Source of the DNA: Candidatus Caenarcanales bacterium
GTDB taxonomy: Bacteria; Cyanobacteriota; Vampirovibrionia; LMEP-6097
Length of the DNA stretch: 64,000 nt
Direction of reading: 5' to 3'
Assembly (NCBI GenBank): GCA_013216135.1
Contig: JABSOS010000012.1
Coordinates: forward strand, 1-64,000
This document shows, one piece after another, positions 34,272 to 42,001 of this stretch. Each line of letters opens with the position of its first letter. Position 1 is the stretch's first letter. The notes under the pieces are model-generated. The model saw only the letters and a program-made list of their open reading frames with translations, was not told the DNA's origin and did not search any database. The position numbers and the translations under genes are program-made.

Positions 34272-36215
34272 TTGCGATTTTTTGATGGATTTGAAAAAAT
34301 ATTATTTCCTAATCAAAATAAAGATCTTATTAAAAACATTGCACTGGACTTAAATTCAGAAAAAAAAATATTTTTAACTGATGGTAGTTACTTTGAAGTA
34401 GATAAACCTTTAATTATTGAGGCTAAAGCTAATCCAAAGCCAGAAGACCTTCTCAATGAAAAATTATATAACCGAGATCAAGGTCGTGAAGTTTATATAG
34501 ATGCTTTGCGCCGAAAATTAGGTGATTTCATTAATAAGTTAGAGATTAATAAGCCTGATATTGAGAAGCTTATTAAGATTTTTGATAATATTCTGTCTAG
34601 AAATTCATACCATTATCTTTCTAGTGATGAGAAGCTTGATAATGATAGAAATGAAAAATATTTTGTGTTTTCTGAATATAAGAGTTTACCTGAAATTAAA
34701 CTCGGGGAAAATTATAATCAATTAGAGAGTTTTTCATTAGATGCCTTTACTAAATTCAGTACCCCATCTAATATGCGCTTAACTGCGAAGAGTTTATTCT
34801 ACTTAAATACTTTATCTAATGGATTTCATGATGTAGACACAGCAAAACTTCTTCAAGCTTATAAAAAAAGTAGTGATCATTTAAGTAATCTTTTATTATC
34901 AGAATTTATTCTCAATAAAATTAATAAATTTGCAGATGATGACATTGAGCAACTGTTAAATATTATGATGCAGAAAAATCAATTAAGTTCAAATTTAGGT
35001 AAAGCGATTAGATTTTATAAACCACAGTTAGCAACTAAGTTTTTTGAAGAGCATATGAACGCTTATCCTTCATTAGGCGATATAAGTTTGACTGAGCTTA
35101 CCACTAATAAAGAACATTACCGTAAATTAGCTAAGAATGATTTATTAGATGAAAATTTTTACTTTGGGGCTGATGAAATTCCTCTTCTAGAGCGAGGTAG
35201 TGTCGGGATAGAGGCTGAAATGCTTTTGAATAAAGAAGAATATGATGTTGTTAATAATCAAGCAATCACTTTAGGTCGAGATATTAAAGGTATTCCAGAA
35301 TACAGAACTAATCTTGGTGGGTTACCAATAAATGAACAAAGTCTTGAAAATTTATTTAATATATTCTCCTCTTTGAATAGAAGTTCAAATTTCCTTTCAC
35401 TTGAAAGCAATCATATTACTCTTGATGGGCATCTTGAAGATACGAGTATCTTTGCTGTGAAGAAAACTGCAGATGCAGCAATTGATGAAAGTTTTGCTAA
35501 AGATGTAACTGAGTTTAATACGCCTACTATTTCTGCAAGAGTAAATGGAAAAGAAATATCATACATAGCTGATATTCAGACTTTATATGACCAAATCTAT
35601 TTACTAGATGAGCTGAAATATGTGATGGATTTTGACGAAAAGAACTTATCTCAAAAAGAAAAAAATGCTCTGGTTGAAAGTATTCGTTCATATTTTAAAG
35701 CTGAGGATTTTAATGATCAGAAAGCTGCTGGTGAAGATCTATTACTTCAACTTGCAAATATCGAAGGAAAGCAGAAATTATTTTTCCCAATACTTAGATT
35801 AGCTTCAAATGGAACTACCCCTCCTTTAAGTGACAAGCAGGTTTTAAGTCTATTATTGAAATTAGAGGATAATATTCAGGATCTAGATTTAAATAAAGAT
35901 TTTGATTTTTCAGATATTGTGATTGAAAATAAAAAATTGAAAAATGTTGATTTATCTGATGCTCTTTTAATTAATGCTAAGATTCTGAATTCTGAAATTG
36001 ACGAAGTTAACTTCGAAGATGCAAATCTTTCTTTTGTTGAAATTAAAGATTCTAAGGTTTCGAACTCTAGCTTCAAGGGAGCTTTTCTTGATAACGCTGA
36101 AATAAGTGACTCTGATTTTCTTGATACTAATTTTCAATTTGCAAGGTCTGTTGGAGCTAAGCTTAAGAATGTTGATTTAAGTAAATCATTAAACTCAGAG
36201 TATTTGGTGAGTTAA
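34272..36215 (+). CDS. Pentapeptide-repeat protein with large unknown N-terminal domain
   Basis: About 540 N-terminal residues match nothing I recognise and are mixed helix and strand. The last 90 residues form pentapeptide repeats (LKNVDLSDALLINAKIL, VNFEDANLSFVEIKDSKVSNSSFKGAFLDNAEISDSDFLDTNF), predicted to fold as a right-handed quadrilateral beta-helix. Such tails mediate protein contacts; whether this one mimics DNA is unknown. The start is TTG, supported by GAAGGTGA just upstream. The gene is divergent from the 746-aa unknown, and its stop overlaps by 4 nt the convergent cysteine-rich gene. Confidence 0.65.
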   Translation: MRFFDGFEKILFPNQNKDLIKNIALDLNSEKKIFLTDGSYFEVDKPLIIEAKANPKPEDLLNEKLYNRDQGREVYIDALRRKLGDFINKLEINKPDIEKLIKIFDNILSRNSYHYLSSDEKLDNDRNEKYFVFSEYKSLPEIKLGENYNQLESFSLDAFTKFSTPSNMRLTAKSLFYLNTLSNGFHDVDTAKLLQAYKKSSDHLSNLLLSEFILNKINKFADDDIEQLLNIMMQKNQLSSNLGKAIRFYKPQLATKFFEEHMNAYPSLGDISLTELTTNKEHYRKLAKNDLLDENFYFGADEIPLLERGSVGIEAEMLLNKEEYDVVNNQAITLGRDIKGIPEYRTNLGGLPINEQSLENLFNIFSSLNRSSNFLSLESNHITLDGHLEDTSIFAVKKTADAAIDESFAKDVTEFNTPTISARVNGKEISYIADIQTLYDQIYLLDELKYVMDFDEKNLSQKEKNALVESIRSYFKAEDFNDQKAAGEDLLLQLANIEGKQKLFFPILRLASNGTTPPLSDKQVLSLLLKLEDNIQDLDLNKDFDFSDIVIENKKLKNVDLSDALLINAKILNSEIDEVNFEDANLSFVEIKDSKVSNSSFKGAFLDNAEISDSDFLDTNFQFARSVGAKLKNVDLSKSLNSEYLVS

Positions 36216-36505
36216 TGATCAAAGCACTTCTTAAAAGCACAATCATCTTTTAAAGGACATTCTCCTGGATCAGTCATCTTTGCCCACTCCTTACGAAAAC
36301 ACTCACGCGCTTCGACATAGTCGTATCCGAATTCAAACATTTCTTCCATTTCTTGCCCGTGCATCTCTGAAAGTGCCTTAAGTGAGTAGAATTCTTCAGC
36401 GTAGCCTAAAGCAAGATTAATATTGAACATACGTCTACATACAGGAAGACCTGTAACTGAACATGTTTCTATTTGTGAATGCTCACTTTTCATCTCAATA
36501 ATCAT
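36212..36505 (-). CDS. Small cysteine-rich, probable metal-binding protein
   Basis: The 97-residue protein has cysteines in CSVTGLPVC at the N-terminus and ECFRKEW and CPLKDDCAFKKCFDH at the C-terminus, which look like zinc or iron-sulfur ligands, with acidic helices in between. It is divergent from feoAB with 98 bp between the start codons, so an iron-related or regulatory role is tempting but is inference from position. The start may be the internal Met5 (MKSEHSQ). No family is assigned. Confidence 0.6.
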   Translation of the reverse strand: MIIEMKSEHSQIETCSVTGLPVCRRMFNINLALGYAEEFYSLKALSEMHGQEMEEMFEFGYDYVEARECFRKEWAKMTDPGECPLKDDCAFKKCFDH

Positions 36506-36584
36506 AGCAATTAGTATTTAAAGCTAAAAAACTGCCTTTAAAACCCAAAAAAATCTATTACTTAACTTAATATAAATGACTTTT

Positions 36585-36593
36585 TGCTATAAT
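36585..36593 (+). promoter_or_regulatory. Extended -10 promoter of feoAB, near-leaderless
   Basis: TGCTATAAT, a consensus extended -10 element, ends 10 nt before the feoA ATG (36604). The predicted leader is about 4 nt. I did not find a convincing Fur-type inverted repeat in the spacer. Confidence 0.6.
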
Positions 36594-36603
36594 CATTAAG
36601 TAA

Positions 36604-36849
36604 ATGAGAACACTTCTCAAAACCGACATGAATTTAAATGAAGTTAGACCTGGTCAAAACTTCATTATTAAATTTATCCCTGAAGATATTGAGTTACGTT
36701 TATGTTCACTTGGTCTTAGGGTTGGGGATATCGTATCTTGTATATCAAGAAACTTTAGAGGTCCAGTTGTACTAAGAAAGAAAAATTCTTTTAGTCAGCT
36801 TGCAATTAATCATAATTTTGCTCAGTCTATCGCTGTGAATGTAAAGTAA
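36604..36849 (+). CDS. feoA: Ferrous iron transport protein A
   Basis: An SH3-like small cytosolic partner of FeoB. The 81-residue sequence follows the FeoA pattern: LNEVRPGQNFIIKFIP, ELRLCSLGLRVGDIVSCISRN, and GPVVLRKKNSFSQLAINHNFAQSIAV. It is translated just before feoB, with an 8-bp gap, and is driven by the extended -10 promoter. The size and order match the usual feoAB operon. Confidence 0.92.
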   Translation: MRTLLKTDMNLNEVRPGQNFIIKFIPEDIELRLCSLGLRVGDIVSCISRNFRGPVVLRKKNSFSQLAINHNFAQSIAVNVK

Positions 36850-36857
36850 ATTAAGTA

Positions 36858-38801
36858 ATGGGTATTACTGATAAATTAGGTAAAAAAAAGACTATTAATG
36901 TCGCATTAGTAGGTAACCCTAATGTCGGTAAATCTGTCATTTTTAACTTTCTTACTGAATCATATGTGGATGTTAGTAATTACCCTGGAACCACTATCGA
37001 AGTTTCGAAGGGAATGTTGAAGCTTTCTGAAAAAGAAGCGGAGCTTTCTTCTTATAATTTTGAAATTGTTGATACGCCAGGGGTTTACAGTGTTTCAAAT
37101 CTCTCTGAGGAAGAACTTGCAGCTAGAGACTTTATTTTAAATGCAGACATCATTATCAATGTCATTTCAGTAGTTTCACTTGACCGTGATTTATTTTTGA
37201 CGAAGCAGCTTGCAGATATGGGTAAGCCGATGTTTTTGATTTTTAATCAGTTAGATGAAGCTAAGCGTAGAAATTTAAGTATTGATCTTGAAAATATTGC
37301 AGAGCATTTAGGTTTAGAGTTTATTGCAGCATCTGCTGTGAAAAAAGAAGGCTTAAAAGATCTGCGTAAAACTTTAATTAATTTTGCAGATAACGCAAAA
37401 ATTAAACCGGGGAAAATTTCTAAAGCAGTTGATAATTTTTCAGCACCATATCAGGAGATGGTGTTAGATAGGGCGACAGCACTATTGATTGCTGAAGCTG
37501 ATGCTGATTTAGCTAAGAAAAATGATATTGTTCTTCCTCCAGAAGCCCTTCAAAGGCGTAAAGAGATCTATGAAATTAGACAATCAGAAGTTCATAGCTT
37601 AATCGATGATAATGTTGCGATTTTAGAAATGAAGTGGACAGATAAACTTGGAGACTTGATCCTAAATCCATATCTAGGTTCTATTATTGCTGTTGTTGTT
37701 GTCTACAGCTTTTTATTTTTATTTTTAGGTGTTTTTGTTGCTGGAAATGTCGTTGATGCTTTAGAAAATAATGTCTTTAAGGCTTATTATGAGCCCTTTG
37801 TAAGAAACGTCGTTTCTATGGTCTTCCCTATCGATGCTTCTTCTATGGCAAACCTCGCTTTCACTAAACCTATGACTGCGATTGGTACTTTACTTGCTGG
37901 AGACTATGGGGTTTTAACTCTTACTATAACTTATTTGTATGCACTTTTAATGCCACTTGTTTTAGGTTTTTACTTTGGGCTTGCTCTATTAGAGGATTCT
38001 GGCTATTTACCTCGCTTAGCTGTGCTTACAGATGGTGTTCTTTCTAGTTTAGGAATGAATGGAAGAGCGATTATACCTTTGATTTTAGGAGGTGGCTGCG
38101 TCACTATGGCGACGGTTACTACTAGATTACTTTCTACCGAAAAAGAAAGGTTGATCACGATGGTGCTTTTAGGTTTAACGATCCCTTGTTCAGCTCAGTT
38201 AGGGGTTATCCAAGGTTTACTTACTAATATCGGTGGTTTTATGCCATGGTTAATTTGGGGTGGAACTTTGATGATAGTCTTCATTATTACTGGCTTTGTT
38301 ATGAATAAATTAGTACCAGGAGATTGCGGGCATTTTATTTCTGATATCCCTCCTATTAGAATCCCTCAATTAGATAATGTTTTCCAAAAAACTTGGACAC
38401 GTTCAAAAATATTTTTAGATGAAGCTACTCCAGCTTTCTTTACCGCAGCTGGTCTTGTTGCTAGTCTTCAAGTTACAGGTTTACTTCAATCAATTATAAA
38501 TTTCTGTGAGCCCCTTATGGAAAAGGTTTTACTTTTACCTAAAGATGTAACTTTAAGTTTTATCCTAGGAATGGTTAGGCGTGACTTTGGAGCCTTTGGT
38601 TTAATGGATATTCCATTAAATGCTGCTCAGTTAGTTACAGTCTGTGTGGTTTTAACTTTGTTTGTTCCTTGTATTGCAACAGTTGCAGTAATGGTAAAAG
38701 AGAAGAATCTTAAAACAGCAGCTTTAATTTGGCTTAGTTCATGGGCTTTAGCTTTGGGGATTGGGGCTTTGCTTGCGCGTGGTTTATTGTTTGTTTTCTA
38801 A
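36858..38801 (+). CDS. feoB: Ferrous iron transporter B
   Basis: The Fe(II) uptake permease with an N-terminal G domain. G1 is GNPNVGKS, G2 region NYPGTTIEVSKG, G3 DTPG, and G4 NQLD where NMxD or NKxD is common. A helical GDI-like part precedes the membrane domain, which has two Gate motifs: MNGRAIIPLILGGGCVTMATVTTR and the C-terminal half PKDVTLSFILGMVRRDFGAFG. Cys residues needed in the first Gate (GGGC) are present. Length is 647 aa, somewhat shorter than the 700-770 aa of many FeoB proteins, owing to a compact C-terminus with no FeoC-like extension. Confidence 0.95.
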   Translation: MGITDKLGKKKTINVALVGNPNVGKSVIFNFLTESYVDVSNYPGTTIEVSKGMLKLSEKEAELSSYNFEIVDTPGVYSVSNLSEEELAARDFILNADIIINVISVVSLDRDLFLTKQLADMGKPMFLIFNQLDEAKRRNLSIDLENIAEHLGLEFIAASAVKKEGLKDLRKTLINFADNAKIKPGKISKAVDNFSAPYQEMVLDRATALLIAEADADLAKKNDIVLPPEALQRRKEIYEIRQSEVHSLIDDNVAILEMKWTDKLGDLILNPYLGSIIAVVVVYSFLFLFLGVFVAGNVVDALENNVFKAYYEPFVRNVVSMVFPIDASSMANLAFTKPMTAIGTLLAGDYGVLTLTITYLYALLMPLVLGFYFGLALLEDSGYLPRLAVLTDGVLSSLGMNGRAIIPLILGGGCVTMATVTTRLLSTEKERLITMVLLGLTIPCSAQLGVIQGLLTNIGGFMPWLIWGGTLMIVFIITGFVMNKLVPGDCGHFISDIPPIRIPQLDNVFQKTWTRSKIFLDEATPAFFTAAGLVASLQVTGLLQSIINFCEPLMEKVLLLPKDVTLSFILGMVRRDFGAFGLMDIPLNAAQLVTVCVVLTLFVPCIATVAVMVKEKNLKTAALIWLSSWALALGIGALLARGLLFVF

Positions 38802-38845
38802 ATAATAGGCAGCATCGAGATTTGCAATAACTCAATCGCGGAACC

Positions 38846-38878
38846 CTCAAATACTAAAAGTTGTGTTTAGTATTTGAG
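38846..38878. promoter_or_regulatory. 13-bp perfect inverted repeat, likely operator of DUF4143 gene
   Basis: CTCAAATACTAAA (38846-38858) and TTTAGTATTTGAG (38866-38878) are perfect inverted copies with a 7-nt spacer. The right arm ends 10 bp before a TATGAT -10-like box (38888-38893), and the ATG follows at 38900, so the palindrome overlaps the -35 region. There is no T-tract, so it is not a terminator for feoB. Confidence 0.6.
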
Positions 38879-38899
38879 TATTGGTGGTATGATGTGTTT

Positions 38900-40132
38900 A
38901 TGGATAGTATAAAAAGAGATTTGAAATATACTATTTTGAAGCTTCTCAAGAGTTTTCCTTGTGTTACTTTAATCGGAGCAAGGCAGGTTGGAAAATCAAC
39001 ACTTTTAAGGCAGGTAGCTCCAGATGCACCATTCTATGATTTGGAGCAGAATAGTCATTTTGAAATGATTGATGGTGATCCAGAACTTTTTTTAAAGAAT
39101 AAAGATGAATTAATTGTTATTGATGAGGCTCAGCTTTCGGGCTCTTTATTTTCAGCTTTAAGAGTTAAAATAGATGAAAACAGAAAGAAGAATTCTCAAT
39201 TTTTAATTAGTGGCTCTAGTTCACCAGAGCTTTTAAAAAACATTAGTGAGTCTCTTGCAGGTAGAGTTGCTATTGTTGAGGTTCCTACTTTAAGCTGGTC
39301 AGAAGCTTTAGGTAAAAAAAAATCTGAATTCTATCATCTATTAGAAAAGCCTGAAAAGTTTTGTAACTTGAAGCTTAACTATGATGGTCATGATTTGCTG
39401 AAGCTTTGTACATATGGTTTATATCCAGAGCCTTTTTTGAAACTCAAGTATGAGGAGGATTCTACGACATATAACGTTTGGCAAAATTCTTATTTTAGAA
39501 CTTATATAGATAGAGATGTGAGAAGCTTGTTTCCAAAACTTAATCTTGAAACATATAAGAGGTTTATAAAGATGCTTTCGATGTCATCAGGTGAAATTTT
39601 AAACTATGCTAGCTATGCTAAATCATTAGATATCTCTGAACCTAGTATTAAAAATTATATGGAAATAGCTTCTGGGACTTTTATCTGGCGAAATATTCCT
39701 GTTTATTCAAATAGTATGAAGAAGCGTTTAATAAAAAGTCCGAAGGGACAGATGAGAGATAATATTTTAATTAATTTTATCCTTAAATTTAATTCAGTTG
39801 AAGATTTGATGAGCCACCCGAATTTTGGTAACATCTGGGAATCTTTTGTTATAGAGCAATTAGTGAAAAACTTAGAGTCAAATTTAATATATGGAAGTTA
39901 TTATTATTATCGAACACATGACGGTGCAGAAGTTGACTTCATTCTTGAATCTAAACTAGGACTTATCCCTATTGAAATTAAATCTGGGTCTAGTACAAAA
40001 AAATCTCAATTAAAATCACTCAGTAACTTTATTAAAGAGCATAATTGTCCTTATGGCATAGTCATAAACCTAAGTGAAGAAGTCTATCAAATAACAGAAA
40101 GCATTTATCAGGTTCCAGCAAGCTTTATTTAG
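38900..40132 (+). CDS. AAA ATPase with DUF4143 (paralog 3 of 3)
   Basis: The track starts at a TTG within the palindrome; the ATG at 38900 (MDSIKRDLKYTILKLL) is the natural start and gives about 410 aa. P-loop GARQVGKS is at residues 26-33, Walker B LIVIDEAQ, sensor LISGSSSPELL and SLAGRVAIVEVP follow. DUF4143 is present but differs from the other two copies (GQMRDNILINFILKF in place of LYFYDTGLVSYL). The nuclease-like end is GAEVDFILESKLGLIPIEIKSGSS. It is the most divergent of the three paralogs. Its 3' end overlaps the convergent chaperonin gene by 8 bp. Confidence 0.88.
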   Translation: MDSIKRDLKYTILKLLKSFPCVTLIGARQVGKSTLLRQVAPDAPFYDLEQNSHFEMIDGDPELFLKNKDELIVIDEAQLSGSLFSALRVKIDENRKKNSQFLISGSSSPELLKNISESLAGRVAIVEVPTLSWSEALGKKKSEFYHLLEKPEKFCNLKLNYDGHDLLKLCTYGLYPEPFLKLKYEEDSTTYNVWQNSYFRTYIDRDVRSLFPKLNLETYKRFIKMLSMSSGEILNYASYAKSLDISEPSIKNYMEIASGTFIWRNIPVYSNSMKKRLIKSPKGQMRDNILINFILKFNSVEDLMSHPNFGNIWESFVIEQLVKNLESNLIYGSYYYYRTHDGAEVDFILESKLGLIPIEIKSGSSTKKSQLKSLSNFIKEHNCPYGIVINLSEEVYQITESIYQVPASFI

Positions 40133-41648
40133 CCTGAAGAATTAATTTGATTTTTAAAACTTGAGAAACAAGTTCTTTTACTATTTTAAAAATAGAAATT
40201 TTAGTCGCGAGTGGATCTAAGATTCCTTGATAATCATAGTTTATTACATTACCAGTTTCTAAATCGATACCTTCTTTATTACTTGCATGAAAGTTTACGA
40301 GGTTCACCTTCTCTTCTGGGTCAAAGCCTGCATTATAGGTAATTTGCTTGAATAATGCTGGAAGCGAGTCTACGACCAAGTCAAATCCAGCCATAGTGTC
40401 TTTATTAAATATCAGTGAATCTTGTGAACGCTTAAGTCTTTCTATTAGATTGATTTCGGCAACACCTCCACCTAATACATAACCAGATTCTAAACATTTT
40501 TTAAAGGCATGGGCGGCATCTATTGCAATTCTTTTCTTTTCAGCTAAAGCACTTTCAAGCTCAGCTGCAAGTAAGATGGTCGCTTCATAGGCAGAAGTTC
40601 CTTTTATGAAAACACCTATTGGTGAGAAACTTCTTTGAATAGCTTCGAGTTGACCTGAGACACTCTTAATTTCACTATTATCAGCATTGAGAATTTTTTG
40701 CCTATTTACTTTTTTTGCTCCACTTATTCTGAGTAATGCTTTAATATCTTTCTGCCTTAAGTTACTTAAAACAAAAATTCCTTCTTTAATAAAATACTCT
40801 TCAAGCTTAGGCAACATACTTGCACTTAAGAATATAGCTTTAATACCCAGGTTCTTAATTTTTTCTGCAACAGAAAAGAGTTTAGAGGTACTTTCATCTA
40901 AGTGAGTAACTCCAGTGTCAGTGCTGATAACTTCACTAGAAAAGGCTTCTGGTTCTAGCGGTCCATCTATTACTAAGCATTTACTGTCATAGAAATCATA
41001 ATCATAGTGATAGTGTGGTCTTTTCGGGATGAAATATCCTGAAATTATTTCAGAGTCTCTTCTTGAACAAGTATAAATAGATTCAAATAAATTGAACTGA
41101 CTGACTAAATACTCGTAGCTATTTTCTTTAGCTATGCTTTCAGCTAGGTTAATGATTAAATTTGTTAAATCTTTATCGCCACGTGCAGCTATGTGAGTAA
41201 CAGAGCGGAGCCTAGGATCATCAACTCGATTTACTGGCGTAGACAGTCTTTCAAGTAATTCAATGACTTTATCAATAGCACTAACTATGCCTTTAATTAA
41301 AGGGATTACTTTATAGCCTTCTTTGATTTTTAATAATGCCAACCTGAGAATTTCACTTGCAAAAATTACAACACTTGTGGTCCCGTCACCGACTTGCTTT
41401 TCTTGGGCTTTAGAAATCTCAATTAATAATTTTGCTGCTGGGTGCTGGATTTGAATAGATGAAAGGATTTCAACACCATCATTAGTGCATTTGAAGTCAC
41501 CGTAGCTATCTACTAGCATTACATCAAGTCCTTTAGGACCTACCGTGTGCCTAACTGTATCTGCTACAGAATTAATTGCTGATATATTTGCTTCTAATGT
41601 TTGAATATAAGAAACAGGTTGACTCATATTTGCTGCGCTGTTTTCCAT
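40125..41648 (-). CDS. Archaeal-like (group II/III, TCP-1 family) chaperonin
   Basis: This ATP-dependent folding chamber subunit is of the thermosome/CCT branch, not GroEL. The N-terminal ATP-binding part has TVGPKGLDVMLVDSYGDFKCTNDGVEIL (residues about 35-62) and GDGTTSVVIFASEILRLA (87-104). The apical domain reads SGYFIPKRP and AIFLSASMLPKLEEYFIKEGIFVLSNLRQKDIKALLRISGAKKV, with a slightly short helical-protrusion region. The second equatorial part has IAIDAAHAFKKCLESGYVLGGGVAEINLI and YNAGFDPEEKVNLVNFHASNKEGIDLETGNV. The C-terminus lacks a GGM tail. 507 aa. A good GGGAG Shine-Dalgarno lies before the ATG. Known bacterial relatives are the group III chaperonins described in Carboxydothermus and a few others. 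Confidence 0.88.
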   Translation of the reverse strand: MENSAANMSQPVSYIQTLEANISAINSVADTVRHTVGPKGLDVMLVDSYGDFKCTNDGVEILSSIQIQHPAAKLLIEISKAQEKQVGDGTTSVVIFASEILRLALLKIKEGYKVIPLIKGIVSAIDKVIELLERLSTPVNRVDDPRLRSVTHIAARGDKDLTNLIINLAESIAKENSYEYLVSQFNLFESIYTCSRRDSEIISGYFIPKRPHYHYDYDFYDSKCLVIDGPLEPEAFSSEVISTDTGVTHLDESTSKLFSVAEKIKNLGIKAIFLSASMLPKLEEYFIKEGIFVLSNLRQKDIKALLRISGAKKVNRQKILNADNSEIKSVSGQLEAIQRSFSPIGVFIKGTSAYEATILLAAELESALAEKKRIAIDAAHAFKKCLESGYVLGGGVAEINLIERLKRSQDSLIFNKDTMAGFDLVVDSLPALFKQITYNAGFDPEEKVNLVNFHASNKEGIDLETGNVINYDYQGILDPLATKISIFKIVKELVSQVLKIKLILQAK

Positions 41649-41751
41649 TTTAATCTCCCATATATATTATAGGTTAAAAAGTGGGCTTCTATTTCTCATT
41701 TCAGTAGTGTAGATTGCTTCTTGCTTTACTTCACTCGTTCTTGCGTACTAA

Positions 41752-41997
41752 ACTAAACTTAAGTATTCTACTGTACCTGTCATTATTCTTGAAAAAGGTA
41801 ATGAGGTTGGAGGATTGAAGAGCTCTATTAGATATGATAATGGTCTATGTTTTGATTATGGTACACATCTTATTAATCAGACTGGAGTTCAAGTTTTAGA
41901 TGATTTGATATATAAAATTTTAGGTGATAGTAAAGAAGATCCGCAGGGTTTATGCTTAAAAGAATTAAAAAACTTTACCCGAAAGACTTTGCAGTAA
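41752..41997 (+). pseudogene. Relic of FAD-dependent amine-oxidase/protoporphyrinogen-oxidase-like gene
   Basis: The ORF track shows only 41815-41997, but the frame is open from 41752 and reads VPVIILEKGNEVGGLKSS then IRYDNGLCFDYGTHLINQTG. This is the second strand of an FAD-binding Rossmann fold (LEKxxxxGGL) and the following substrate-side strand (FDYGTH) of the amine oxidase/UDP-galactopyranose-mutase-like family. The upstream GxGxxG start is missing and the frame stops after about 80 residues, so both ends are lost. It is a decayed fragment, perhaps left by a deletion or by recombination beside the glycan locus. Confidence 0.7.
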
Positions 41998-42001
41998 GGG
42001 T

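Noticed and set aside
41815-41997. ORF-track 60-aa gene
   Set aside because: It is the middle of a both-ends-truncated FAD oxidase relic; the frame is open further upstream without a start codon.
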